From an uncultured Clostridia bacterium (GTDB lineage: Bacteria > Bacillota > Clostridia > Oscillospirales > Oscillospiraceae): a DNA stretch of 64,000 bases. The notes beneath the pieces were generated by a model that was given only the letters and a program-made list of their open reading frames with translations, made no database searches and was not told the origin of the DNA. A program made the position numbers and the translations under genes. Of the stretch, positions 35,610 to 44,140 are shown in pieces (position 1 is the first letter of the stretch; the number at the start of each line of letters is the position of its first letter). The DNA is taken from contig CAMWFH010000003.1 in NCBI GenBank assembly GCA_947173485.1, positions 62,001 to 126,000 of the forward strand, read 5' to 3'.

Positions 35610-35650
35610 CGCGCCCCCAGCCCAAGGATATGGGCCGGGGGCGCTCATTT
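35610..35650. terminator. Bidirectional terminator
   Basis: GCGCCCCCaGCCC pairs with GGGCcGGGGGCGC (about 35610-35643), followed by TCATTTTTG. It separates the Rpn-like frame from convergent ppdK. Confidence 0.75.
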
Positions 35651-35678
35651 TTGCTGTCAGCAGGGTCCTATGACAAAC

Positions 35679-38318
35679 TTACTTCTTGTTCCGGGGGTTC
35701 TTGATAGCGGCCTGGGCGGCAGCCAGACGGGCGATAGGCACACGGAAGGGGGAGCAGGACACATAGGTCAGCCCCACATTGTGGCAGAACTCCACGGTGG
35801 AGGGGTCGCCGCCCTGCTCACCGCAGATGCCCAGCTTGATGTTGGGACGGGTCTGGCGGCCCAGCTCGCAGGCCATCTTCACCAGACGGCCCACACCTAC
35901 CTGGTCCAGCTTGGAGAAGGGATCGGCCTCGTAGATCTTCCGATCGTAGTAGCTGGCCAGGAACTTGCCGGCATCGTCGCGGCTGAAGCCGAAGGTCATC
36001 TGGGTCAGGTCGTTGGTGCCGAAGGAGAAGAACTCGGCCTCCTGGGCGATGTCGTCCGCGGTCAGGGCGGCACGGGGGATCTCGATCATGGTGCCGACCT
36101 TGTAGGTCATGTCACTGCCGGCCTCCTCGATCAGCTTCTTCGCCACCTTGTCGATGGTCCGCTTGACGAAGGCCAGCTCCTTGGCCTCGCCCACCAGGGG
36201 GACCATGATCTCCGGGCAGATCTTCCACGCCGGACGGCGGGCACGGACGGCCAGGGCCGCCTTGATGATCGCGGTGGTCTGCATCCGGGCGATCTCAGGG
36301 AAGGTGATGTCCAGACGGCAGCCCCGGTGGCCCATCATGGGGTTGAACTCGTGGAGGCTGGCGATGGTCTCCCGCAGCCGCTCCTCGGTGATGTTCATCT
36401 CCTTGGCCAGGGCCTTGATATCGCCATCGTCGGTGGGCAGGAACTCATGGAGCGGCGGGTCGAGGAGGCGGATGGTCACAGGACGGCCCATCATGGCCTC
36501 ATAGATCTCCTCAAAGTCCTTCTGCTGCATGGGCTCGATCTTGGACAGGGCCCGGACCCGCTGCTCAGAGGTCTCGGAGACGATCATCTCCCGAATGGCG
36601 GCGATCCGCTCGGGGTCGAAGAACATATGCTCCGTCCGGCACAGGCCGATGCCCTCGGCGCCGAACTTCTTGGCCTGCCGGGCATCCTTGGGGGTGTCGG
36701 CATTGGTGCGGACCTCCAGGTCACGGAACTTGTCGGCCCAGGCCATGATTCGGCCGAACTCGCCGCTGATCTCCGCCTCGGCGGTGTGGAGGCGCTCGCC
36801 GTAGATGTTGCCAGTGGAGCCGTCCAGGCTGATCCAGTCGCCCTCCTTATAGGTCTTGCCGCCCAAGGTGAACTGCTTGTGGGCTTCGTCCATGGAGATA
36901 TCGCCGCAGCCGGATACGCAGCAGGTGCCCATGCCCCGGGCCACCACGGCGGCGTGGGAGGTCATGCCGCCCCGGACGGTCAGGATGCCCCGGGCGAAGT
37001 GCATCCCCTCGATATCCTCGGGGGAGGTCTCCAGGCGGACCAGGATGACCTTGTGGCCCTTGTCCACCCACTCCACTACATCGTCCGCGGTAAAGACGAT
37101 CTGGCCGGCGGCAGCGCCGGGGGAGGCGGCCAGGCCCTGGCCGATGGGCTTCACCCGGTCCAGCTCCTCCTTGGGGAAGGTGGGGTGGAGCAGGGCGTCC
37201 AGGCTCTTGGGATCGATCATCGCCACGGCCTCTTCCTCGCTGATCATGCCCTCGTCCACCAGGTCGCAGGCGATCTTCAGCGCGGCGGCGGCGGTGCGCT
37301 TGCCGTTGCGGGTCTGGAGCATGAAGAGCTTCTTGTTCTCAATGGTGAACTCCATGTCCTGCATGTCGCGGTAGTGGTACTCCAGCTTGCTGGAGATGTC
37401 CACGAACTGCTGGTAGGCCTCGGGCATGACCTCGGCCAGCTGGTCGATGGTCTGGGGGGTGCGCACGCCGGCCACCACGTCCTCGCCCTGGGCGTTCATC
37501 AGGAACTCGCCGAAGAGCTTCTTCTCACCGGTGGCGGGGTTGCGGGTGAAGGCCACGCCGGTGCCGGAGGTGTCGCCCATGTTGCCGAACACCATCTCCT
37601 GGACGTTGACGGCAGTGCCCCAGGAGGAGGGGATGTCGTTCATCCGGCGGTAGTAGATGGCACGGGGGTTGTCCCAGGAGCGGAACACGGCCCGGACGGC
37701 TCCCATCAGCTGCTCACGGGCATCCTGGGGGAACTCCTCGCCGATCTTCTCCTGATACTCCTTCTTGAACAGCTCCGCCAGCTCCTTCAGGTCCTTGGCG
37801 GTCAGCTCGGTGTCCAGGGTGACGCCCCGCTTCTGCTTCATGTCGTCGATGAGCTCTTCAAAGTACTTCTTGCCCACCTCCATGACCACGTCGGAGTACA
37901 TCTGGATGAACCGGCGATAGCTGTCGTAGGCGAAGCGGGGGTTCTTGGTCTTCTTGGCCACGGCCTCCACCACCTGGTCGTTCAGGCCCAGGTTCAGGAT
38001 GGTGTCCATCATGCCGGGCATGGAGGCCCGGGCGCCGGAGCGGACGGAGACCAGCAGGGGGTTGTTCATGTCGCCGAACTTCTTGCCGGTCATGTCCTCC
38101 AGGACGGCCATGTAGCGCATGATCTCGTCCTGGATCTCGGCGTTGATGGTCCGGCCGTCCTCATAGTACTGGGTGCAGGCCTCGGTGGTGATGGTGAAGC
38201 CCCGGGGCACGGGCATCCCCAGGTTGGTCATCTCGGCCAGGTTCGCGCCCTTGCCGCCCAGCAGCTCCCGCATCTTGCCGCTGCCCTCGGAAAACAGATA
38301 GACAAATTTTTTGCTCAC
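35679..38318 (-). CDS. ppdK: Pyruvate, phosphate dikinase
   Basis: 879 residues, family length. It interconverts pyruvate, ATP and Pi with PEP, AMP and PPi, the usual PEP/pyruvate node in anaerobic Clostridia. N-terminal ATP-grasp region (GGKGANLAEMTNLGMPVPRGF), the phosphohistidine loop GGMTSHAAVVARGMGTCC in the middle, and a C-terminal PEP-binding TIM barrel with GICGEQGGDP carrying the catalytic Cys. The start is a GTG at 38318 with GGGAGG eight bases upstream. Monocistronic with a near-consensus promoter. Confidence 0.97.
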   Translation of the reverse strand: MSKKFVYLFSEGSGKMRELLGGKGANLAEMTNLGMPVPRGFTITTEACTQYYEDGRTINAEIQDEIMRYMAVLEDMTGKKFGDMNNPLLVSVRSGARASMPGMMDTILNLGLNDQVVEAVAKKTKNPRFAYDSYRRFIQMYSDVVMEVGKKYFEELIDDMKQKRGVTLDTELTAKDLKELAELFKKEYQEKIGEEFPQDAREQLMGAVRAVFRSWDNPRAIYYRRMNDIPSSWGTAVNVQEMVFGNMGDTSGTGVAFTRNPATGEKKLFGEFLMNAQGEDVVAGVRTPQTIDQLAEVMPEAYQQFVDISSKLEYHYRDMQDMEFTIENKKLFMLQTRNGKRTAAAALKIACDLVDEGMISEEEAVAMIDPKSLDALLHPTFPKEELDRVKPIGQGLAASPGAAAGQIVFTADDVVEWVDKGHKVILVRLETSPEDIEGMHFARGILTVRGGMTSHAAVVARGMGTCCVSGCGDISMDEAHKQFTLGGKTYKEGDWISLDGSTGNIYGERLHTAEAEISGEFGRIMAWADKFRDLEVRTNADTPKDARQAKKFGAEGIGLCRTEHMFFDPERIAAIREMIVSETSEQRVRALSKIEPMQQKDFEEIYEAMMGRPVTIRLLDPPLHEFLPTDDGDIKALAKEMNITEERLRETIASLHEFNPMMGHRGCRLDITFPEIARMQTTAIIKAALAVRARRPAWKICPEIMVPLVGEAKELAFVKRTIDKVAKKLIEEAGSDMTYKVGTMIEIPRAALTADDIAQEAEFFSFGTNDLTQMTFGFSRDDAGKFLASYYDRKIYEADPFSKLDQVGVGRLVKMACELGRQTRPNIKLGICGEQGGDPSTVEFCHNVGLTYVSCSPFRVPIARLAAAQAAIKNPRNKK

Positions 38319-38385
38319 TTAGCGTTCCTCCCAATCTTTTGTAGCAGTTTTTTGTCTTGGTATCCGCTTATGGTCCTACTTTCAG

Positions 38386-38414
38386 ATTATAAAGACAACT
38401 CCTCCATTTTGCAA
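38386..38414 (-). promoter_or_regulatory. ppdK promoter
   Basis: On the minus strand TTGCAA (38414-38409), 17-base spacer, TATAAT (38391-38386). Confidence 0.8.
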
Positions 38415-38468
38415 GGACAAAAGCGGAAATTTTTCCAATATCGCGAAAAAATTTTTTGTCCCTCCGCG

Positions 38469-38498
38469 TTGCGCTCCGGCCCCGATCTGTGGTACAAT
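38469..38498 (+). promoter_or_regulatory. holB promoter
   Basis: TTGCGC (38469-38474), 18-base spacer ending TGG, TACAAT (38493-38498), 35 bases before the holB ATG. Confidence 0.5.
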
Positions 38499-38533
38499 AG
38501 CTTCGATCCGATCGCGCAGCAGGGAGGGACGGT

Positions 38534-39361
38534 ATGGACCATATCTATAGGGCGCTGCCGCCGCAGTTCACCGCTCATGTACAGACAGCCGCTCAGAGGG
38601 GCGTCCTCAGTCATGCCATCATCCTGACAGGCCAGGGGGACCTGACCGCCGGCGCCAAGTATATCGCCATGGCGATGGAGTGCGAGGGGGCGGAGCCCCC
38701 CTGCGGGGCGTGCCTGCCCTGCCGCAAGACCGCCGGGGACATCCACCCGGACGTGACCTTCGTCCGGGACGAGGCCCACAAGAACCTCTCTATGGACGTG
38801 ATCCGCGCCCTGCGGGCCGACGCCTTCCTCCTGCCCAACGAGGGGCAGCGGAAGGTCTATATCTTCCCTGACTGCTCCCTGCTGGAGCCCAAGGTCCAGA
38901 ACCTGCTGCTGAAGGTGCTGGAGGAGGGGCCCTCCCGGGCCGCCTTCCTCTTCTGCGCCGCCAACAGCAGCGTCCTGCTGCCCACCATCCGCTCCCGGTG
39001 CATCCTGCTGCATCTGGAGGGCGAGGAGGCGGCAGCGGAGCTGTCCCCCCAGGCGGAGGAGCTGCTCCAGCTCCTGGCCCGGCGGGACAAGACCGGCGTC
39101 GCGGTCTGCCTCCTCCGGCTGGAGCAGAGCAAGCTCAAGCGGGAGGAGCTGCAAGCCCTCACCGGCCAGGTCCGCGACGCCCTGGCCCATGCCCTGACCG
39201 CCTACTACCGGGGCCAGCGGCCCGGCCTGACGGCCCTGGGTCCCAAGCGGATGATGGCCCTGTGCGACGTGCTGGGCCGGACCCAGCGGCAGCTGCGGTC
39301 CAATCTGAACGTGGGCCAGACCTGCGGCGGGCTGTCGGTGGAGCTGACGGCCCTGCTATAG
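38534..39361 (+). CDS. holB: DNA polymerase III delta' subunit
   Basis: 275 residues. Clamp-loader subunit of the AAA+ fold. A zinc-ribbon motif CGACLPCRK follows the first strand-helix unit, and SLLEPKVQNLLLKVLEEGPS with PTIRSRC are standard delta'/tau features. The Walker A loop (LTGQGDLTAGAK) is degenerate, consistent with a non-ATPase delta' subunit. Shorter than E. coli HolB (about 330). AGGGAGG precedes the ATG. It forms a unit with ricT, the common Firmicute order. Confidence 0.92.
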   Translation: MDHIYRALPPQFTAHVQTAAQRGVLSHAIILTGQGDLTAGAKYIAMAMECEGAEPPCGACLPCRKTAGDIHPDVTFVRDEAHKNLSMDVIRALRADAFLLPNEGQRKVYIFPDCSLLEPKVQNLLLKVLEEGPSRAAFLFCAANSSVLLPTIRSRCILLHLEGEEAAAELSPQAEELLQLLARRDKTGVAVCLLRLEQSKLKREELQALTGQVRDALAHALTAYYRGQRPGLTALGPKRMMALCDVLGRTQRQLRSNLNVGQTCGGLSVELTALL

Positions 39362-39401
39362 ATCGAAAAAATACAGGAATACCAGACCAAAGGAGAACCA
39401 C

Positions 39402-40637
39402 ATGACAGAAGTGATCAGCGTCCGTTTTCGTGACGGAGGCAAAGCCTACTATTTTGACCCTGGCCAGCTGACGATCGCCGTGGGCGACGACGTGATCGTG
39501 GAGACCGCCGCCGGCACCGAGTTCGGCCGCTGCGTGGAGGGCCGCCGGCAGGTGGATGACCGGCAGGTCCCCCCGCCCCTCCGGCCCGTCCTCCGGGTGG
39601 CCACCGAGAGCGACTGCCGGACCCACCAGCGCAACCGCGCCAAGGAGCGGGAGGCTTTCGGGATCTGCGAGCGCAAGATCGCGGAGCATGGCCTGGAGAT
39701 GAAGCTGATCCGGGTGGAGTACGGCTTCGAGGGCAGCAAGATCGTCTTTTTCTTCACCGCCGATGGCCGGGTGGACTTCCGGGCCCTGGTGAAGGACCTG
39801 GCCGCCACCTTCCGCACCCGTATCGAGCTGCGGCAGGTAGGGGTCCGGGATGAGGCGAAGATGCTGGGGGGCCTGGGCATCTGCGGCCGGCCCCTGTGCT
39901 GCAGCCAGTTCCTGGACCAGTTCGCGCCGGTGTCCATCAAGATGGCCAAGATCCAGAACCTCAGCCTGAACCCCACCAAGATCTCCGGCACCTGCGGGCG
40001 GCTGATGTGCTGCCTGAAGTATGAGCAGAACGCCTACGAGGACGCCTCCCACCGCCTGCCCAAGAACGAGTCCTTCGTCCTCACCCCCGACGGCCCCGGC
40101 AACATCTGCGCCGTGGACCTCCTCCGGGAGGAGGTCAAGGTCCGCCTGGACGACAGCCCAGAGACCCCCAAGGTCTACAAGCCCCAGGAGGTCCAGGTCC
40201 TGCGCAGCGGCAAGGGCAGCCGGGAGGGCATCGAGATCCCGGCGGAGCGCCCCGCCCGGTGCGAGCGGCCCCAGGAGGAGCCGGAGCGGCTGCTCTACGA
40301 CTTCTCCCCCTTCCCGGAGGACGGGGAGGACGCCCCGCCGGTCCGGGAGAAGCGCCGCCGGCCCCGGCAGGGGGGCGGCAAGCGCCCCCAGAGCGCTCAG
40401 CCGTCCCAGCCGCCTCGGGAGGAACGGCGGCCCAAGCGCCAGCGGCCCGACCGGGCAGAGCGGCCGGCAGACCGCCCCGAGCGGACGGAGCGGCCCCAGG
40501 AGAGCAAGGCGCCGGCGGTGGAGCGCATCCAGGTCAAGCCCACTGGGGACGCCACCGCGGAGAAGAAGGCGGCGGCAGACCGCCGCGCCGGCCGTTCCTC
40601 CTCTCCCCGCCGCTTCCGCCCCCGCCGGAAGGACTGA
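39402..40637 (+). CDS. ricT: PSP1-domain regulator RicT (YaaT) with long basic tail
   Basis: 411 residues. The PSP1 domain (about 1-270) carries the conserved cysteines in GICGRPLCCSQFL and TCGRLMCCLKYE that bind Fe-S in the RicA-RicF-RicT complex, which promotes RNase Y-dependent mRNA maturation and sporulation in Bacillus. Residues from about 290 on form a disordered tail rich in Arg, Pro, Glu and Lys, absent from the about 275-residue Bacillus protein; it may bind RNA. It follows holB by 40 bases. Confidence 0.92.
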   Translation: MTEVISVRFRDGGKAYYFDPGQLTIAVGDDVIVETAAGTEFGRCVEGRRQVDDRQVPPPLRPVLRVATESDCRTHQRNRAKEREAFGICERKIAEHGLEMKLIRVEYGFEGSKIVFFFTADGRVDFRALVKDLAATFRTRIELRQVGVRDEAKMLGGLGICGRPLCCSQFLDQFAPVSIKMAKIQNLSLNPTKISGTCGRLMCCLKYEQNAYEDASHRLPKNESFVLTPDGPGNICAVDLLREEVKVRLDDSPETPKVYKPQEVQVLRSGKGSREGIEIPAERPARCERPQEEPERLLYDFSPFPEDGEDAPPVREKRRRPRQGGGKRPQSAQPSQPPREERRPKRQRPDRAERPADRPERTERPQESKAPAVERIQVKPTGDATAEKKAAADRRAGRSSSPRRFRPRRKD

Positions 40638-40674
40638 GCCCTTTCTTTACAAAAGTATACGGCTAAACGAACAC

Positions 40675-40703
40675 CGCCCCGCCATGGAGACCATGGCGGG
40701 GCG
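40675..40703. terminator. Hairpin between ricT and the spoIIE-like gene
   Basis: CGCCCCGCCATGG pairs perfectly with CCATGGCGGGGCG, three-base loop. T-runs are poor on either side, but it lies between convergent genes. Confidence 0.65.
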
Positions 40704-40728
40704 TCATTCGTCTATCGCCAGCCGGGGG

Positions 40729-42294
40729 TCAGACCTCCTTCTTCCCCTCCACCAGCTGCAAGCACAACGCGCTGCAATCGTCCTGCAAGCCGCCGTGGCT
40801 CCGGCTCTCCGCCATCAGCACCGACACCAGCCGCTGGGGGCCGCCCCCCTGCCAGCCTGCCAGCAAATCCTGCAACCAGTCGTCGCCGGCGGCATCGGCG
40901 ATGCCATCGCTGATCATCAGCAGGAAGCTCCCCTCCTCCAGGGGGAAGCGGATGGGGGAGGGGACGCTCTGGACCTCCTGCAAGCCCGCCGGCAGGGCGA
41001 TCCCGGTGAGCCGCCGGACCTTGCCGTAGCGCTTGATATAGGTGGGGGCCGCGCCGTACTTATACAGGGACGCCTCCTTGGCCCCCAGGTCCACCTCCAG
41101 CAGGTCCAGGGTGGTGAAGGCCCCGGTCTCCTCGCTCCGCAGGGCCTGGGCAGCGTTGATGGTCTTTAGGGCCGGGGCCGGCTCCACCCCCGCCCGCAGG
41201 AACTGCTCCAGCAGCCGCAGGGCGGTACTGGCCTCCCGCCGGGCCTCCTCGCCGCTGCCCATGCCGTCGCCGATGAGCAGGTAGAGCAGCCCCTGGTCCG
41301 TCTCGAACCAGACGGCGCAGTCGCCGCAGACGCTCTCCCCCTCCTTGGGCCGGCTGGCGGAGCCCACCTGGTAGCTGACGGACTTGACCACGCTCTCCAC
41401 CGGCGTGGCCGCCGCCTGCCCCAGGAACTCGGACATCTGGGCGAACTGCCCCACGCTCCTCTGCCGCTCCGCCTCCAGCCGGCGGGCATACTGCCGCCGC
41501 AGCAGCAGGGCGTTCCACTCCTGGTTGACCGCCGCCAGGAACTGGGGCAGCCGGAGGCATCGGTGACGGAAGTGGTCCGGGTAGTCCTCCGGCAGGCTCC
41601 GGCCTCGCTCCGCCATGGCGGGGGTGGCATCGTTCAGGGCGTTGAAGGTGGAGATATACTCCTGGTCCCAGCAGTGGCGGCAGAGCTGGCAGCTCCGGCA
41701 CACCGCCTCCGCCGCCCGGTCGAACACCACTGCCGGGTCCTCCTCGCTCTTGCCGCCGCCGGAGCGGCCAAAGCTGTTATAGAGGTCTCGAAAGGCCGCC
41801 GCCGACAGCTCCAGCCGCCGGCGCAGCCGGGCAGCAGCGCTCTCCCGGGGCCGCTCCCGCCGCCGGAGGAGGAGCAGGGAGATGTAGTGGCACAGCAGGC
41901 CGGCCAGGGCCGCGTAGGTCAGATAGGGCAGCAGATCCCCCAATCCCCTCAGCCCCGCCAGCTCCACCGCCGCCGTCATCCCCGCCGCCGCCAGGGGGCG
42001 GAACCACTCCCGTTCTAGGTAGGCCGTATCCCGAAAGGCGCCGCATAGGGCGTAGACCAGCACCAGGATCCCGCAGTAGCGCAGGCCGGCGGCGAAGTCC
42101 ATGGTCAGCACCGCCCCCAGTACGCCGCCGGCCATGGCGGCGAGCATGGCGGCCCGGCCCCGGGAGGCGGCGAGGAAGGCCACGCCCAGGGGGGCCCGCC
42201 CTCCAAAATTCCCCAACGTCAGCAAAAGTCCTCCCAGCCCGTAGCGGGCGGCTTTGGGCCAATGGCCCAGGCGTTCCAGCTCCAATGACCGCAT
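40729..42294 (-). CDS. SpoIIE-like PP2C phosphatase, short form
   Basis: 521 residues against about 830 for Bacillus SpoIIE. The N-terminal 170 residues hold about four to five membrane helices instead of ten. A Cys-rich element (CRSCQLCRHCW, about 202-212) follows, then a linker, then a PP2C/SpoIIE phosphatase domain with GDGMGSGEEARREAS and SDGIADAAGDDW (metal-binding Asp). It probably dephosphorylates an anti-anti-sigma factor (SpoIIAA-like) at the division septum to activate SigF; inferred from the family. AGGAGGG precedes the ATG. Confidence 0.82.
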   Translation of the reverse strand: MRSLELERLGHWPKAARYGLGGLLLTLGNFGGRAPLGVAFLAASRGRAAMLAAMAGGVLGAVLTMDFAAGLRYCGILVLVYALCGAFRDTAYLEREWFRPLAAAGMTAAVELAGLRGLGDLLPYLTYAALAGLLCHYISLLLLRRRERPRESAAARLRRRLELSAAAFRDLYNSFGRSGGGKSEEDPAVVFDRAAEAVCRSCQLCRHCWDQEYISTFNALNDATPAMAERGRSLPEDYPDHFRHRCLRLPQFLAAVNQEWNALLLRRQYARRLEAERQRSVGQFAQMSEFLGQAAATPVESVVKSVSYQVGSASRPKEGESVCGDCAVWFETDQGLLYLLIGDGMGSGEEARREASTALRLLEQFLRAGVEPAPALKTINAAQALRSEETGAFTTLDLLEVDLGAKEASLYKYGAAPTYIKRYGKVRRLTGIALPAGLQEVQSVPSPIRFPLEEGSFLLMISDGIADAAGDDWLQDLLAGWQGGGPQRLVSVLMAESRSHGGLQDDCSALCLQLVEGKKEV

Positions 42295-42404
42295 CTGCGC
42301 ATCCCTCCTAAGTAAAACAAGGCTTGTCTACTCATCATAAGGGCAGAGGCGGGGAGAAACCTGTCGGGAAATTCTACGGGAAAAGGGAAATACGGGCCCT
42401 GCGC

Positions 42405-42439
42405 AAAAAACAGGTCCCCCGCCAGCGGCGGAGGACCTG
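42405..42439 (-). terminator. rplS terminator
   Basis: CAGGTCCCCCGCC and GGCGGAGGACCTG pair (42411-42439); on the minus strand six T follow (42410-42405). Confidence 0.85.
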
Positions 42440-42455
42440 CTTTTTGGATACTGGC

Positions 42456-42794
42456 TCAGAGCTTCTCGCGAATCTTGGCGGCCTTGCCCACGCGGCCGCG
42501 CAGGTAGTAAAGCTTGGCCCGGCGGACGAAGCCGTGACGGATGGTCTCGATCTCCTCGATGGTGGGGGAATGGAGGGGGAACACCTTCTCCACGCCCACA
42601 CCGTAGGACAACCGGCGGACCGTGAAGGTCTCCTCGATGCCGCCGTGCCGCTTGGCGATGACAGCGCCCTCGAAGACCTGGATACGCTCTCTGGCGCCTT
42701 CCTTGATCCGCACATGGACGCGGACGGTATCGCCCACATTCACCTCGGGCATTTCTTTGATCTGGGACTTAGTCAGCTCTTTGATGAGATCCAT
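42456..42794 (-). CDS. rplS: Ribosomal protein L19
   Basis: 112 residues from ATG 42794 with AGGAGG eight bases upstream. Typical bL19: [20 protein letters not shown] and [20 protein letters not shown], ending [14 protein letters not shown]. It sits at the 30S-50S interface. Longer in-frame upstream reading (to 42911) runs through the structured leader and promoter and is rejected. Monocistronic, with promoter, leader hairpin and terminator all visible. Confidence 0.97.
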   Translation of the reverse strand: MDLIKELTKSQIKEMPEVNVGDTVRVHVRIKEGARERIQVFEGAVIAKRHGGIEETFTVRRLSYGVGVEKVFPLHSPTIEEIETIRHGFVRRAKLYYLRGRVGKAAKIREKL

Positions 42795-42839
42795 GGATCT
42801 TTCCTCCTGTTTTATAGGCGTTCTTACCCGCTTTTGGAT

Positions 42840-42865
42840 GGGTCCCCGCTCCTTTTGGAGGACCC
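42840..42865 (-). promoter_or_regulatory. Structured rplS leader (candidate L19 autoregulatory element)
   Basis: On the minus strand GGGTC pairs with GACCC and CTCC with GGAG around an AAAA loop, with a four-base bulge (CGGG). The roughly 100-base leader between promoter and ATG resembles r-protein leader motifs known for rplS in Firmicutes; match to that family was not tested. Confidence 0.45.
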
Positions 42866-42896
42866 GCGGCAGAGGACCGCCCTTTATCGCCCAGAT

Positions 42897-42925
42897 AGGA
42901 TACCATATCATTCGCCAAATTGCAA
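42897..42925 (-). promoter_or_regulatory. rplS promoter
   Basis: On the minus strand TTGCAA (42925-42920), 17-base spacer ending TGG, TATCCT (42902-42897). Confidence 0.7.
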
Positions 42926-43034
42926 GAAGAATTTTCTTTTTTGCCCGGGAGAAATTTTTCTAGTCGATGATATTGTATTATATCGCATATAAAGAGGGCA
43001 GGCCGGCGGCCTGCCCTCTCGTTACCTTAGCGCC

Positions 43035-43190
43035 TTATTCCTTCTCGAAGGCGTCCTTGCCCATCCCGCAGATGGGGCACACCCAATCCTCGGGGATCTG
43101 CTCCCAGGGAGTGCCCGGGGCGATGCCGCTGTCGGGATCGCCGATCTCGGGGTCATAGACATAGCCGCAGGCACAGACGTATTTATCCAT
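43035..43190 (-). CDS. Rubredoxin with a shortened first knuckle
   Basis: 51 residues; ATG 43190 with GGAGG upstream. Small electron carrier with one Fe bound by four Cys: C6 and C8 ([11 protein letters not shown]) and C39, C42 (WVCPICGMG). The first pair is C-x-C rather than the usual C-x2-C, one residue short. The rest ([20 protein letters not shown]) is canonical. It is the last gene of the perR-rubrerythrin operon and probably supplies electrons to rubrerythrin. Confidence 0.92.
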   Translation of the reverse strand: MDKYVCACGYVYDPEIGDPDSGIAPGTPWEQIPEDWVCPICGMGKDAFEKE

Positions 43191-43219
43191 CAGACGTTCC
43201 TCCGTTCACTGGATAGTCA

Positions 43220-43549
43220 TCAGTCCAGGATCTCCATCAGGCGGCCGCAGCAGACGGGAATCGGCTGGCCGGCCTTGATATGCTCGGTGCGGTTGCAGAT
43301 ATAGCAGTAGACATCAGTGTCATAGGGGGCCAGGACGGTGGGGACAGCCTTGGCCTCCTCGGCGGTGAGGCCCTCGATGTGGAACTTCGCCACCTTGTCC
43401 TCCGCCTTCACATAGGTGCCCATGGGCTCCAGCCGCTTGGTCCCGCCGACGCAGTTGCCCATCTTGATCCACAGCGCCTCCAGCTCGGCGGCCTCGGCGG
43501 CGTGCTCAGGGATAAACTCAACGATGTCCTTGTCGATCCGGATCTTCAT
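43220..43549 (-). CDS. Protein with C-terminal desulforedoxin-like CxxC...CC centre
   Basis: 109 residues. The first 75 have no recognised family. The C-terminus has C82-x2-C85 and C100-C101, close to the desulforedoxin pattern that binds a single Fe (or Zn). AGAGG lies before the ATG. Position between rubrerythrin and rubredoxin, under a PerR-type operator, suggests an iron-sulfur-independent redox role in peroxide or superoxide reduction. The iron site of superoxide reductase (His4Cys) is not visible, so it is not a standard desulfoferrodoxin. Confidence 0.7.
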   Translation of the reverse strand: MKIRIDKDIVEFIPEHAAEAAELEALWIKMGNCVGGTKRLEPMGTYVKAEDKVAKFHIEGLTAEEAKAVPTVLAPYDTDVYCYICNRTEHIKAGQPIPVCCGRLMEILD

Positions 43550-43567
43550 CGTAACACCTCTCGTCCC

Positions 43568-44110
43568 TTAGCCGAAGTAGCGCTCCAGCAGGCCCTTGAA
43601 GGCCTTGCCGTGGCGGGCCTCGTCGCGAGCCATCTCATGGACGGTGTCGTGGATGGCATCCAGGCCCAGCTCCTTGGCCTTCTTGGCGATGGCCATCTTG
43701 CCGGCGGTAGCACCGTTCTCGGCCTCGACCCGCATCTCCAGATTCTTCTTGGTGCTGTCGGTGACCACCTCGCCCAGCAGCTCGGCGAACTTGGCGGCGT
43801 GCTCGGCCTCCTCGAAAGCGGCCTTCTCCCAGTACAGGCCGATCTCGGGATAGCCCTCGCGATGGGCCACACGGGCCATAGCCAGGTACATACCGACCTC
43901 GGTACACTCACCGGCGAAGTTGGCCCGCAGGCCCTCCAGGATCTCAGCGTCCACACCGGCGGCCACGCCCACCACATGCTCAGCAGCCCAGGTCATCTCC
44001 GCCTTCTGCTCCACGAACTTGGCGCCGGGCACGCCGCACTGGGGGCACTTCTCGGGGGGCACATCGCCCTCGTGTACATAGCCGCAAACAGGACAGACCC
44101 ACTTCTTCAT
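43568..44110 (-). CDS. rbr: Reverse rubrerythrin (NADH-dependent peroxidase)
   Basis: 180 residues from ATG 44110 (AAAGGAG upstream). The rubredoxin-like domain is at the N-terminus ([12 protein letters not shown] and KCPQCG, residues 4-25), followed by the ferritin-like diiron domain with [26 protein letters not shown] and DEARHGKAF. This domain order defines reverse rubrerythrins, which reduce H2O2 in Clostridia using electrons from NADH via rubredoxin. Second gene of the perR operon. Confidence 0.93.
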   Translation of the reverse strand: MKKWVCPVCGYVHEGDVPPEKCPQCGVPGAKFVEQKAEMTWAAEHVVGVAAGVDAEILEGLRANFAGECTEVGMYLAMARVAHREGYPEIGLYWEKAAFEEAEHAAKFAELLGEVVTDSTKKNLEMRVEAENGATAGKMAIAKKAKELGLDAIHDTVHEMARDEARHGKAFKGLLERYFG

Positions 44111-44140
44111 GATCGTATTCTCCTTTACCATTTTTACTTA

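Noticed and set aside
35670..38627. A 985-codon plus-strand open frame opposite ppdK
   Set aside because: It mirrors ppdK codon structure on the other strand, is full of Gly, Leu, Val and His-Gly repeats, and has no ribosome site. Such frames are by-products of high GC content.
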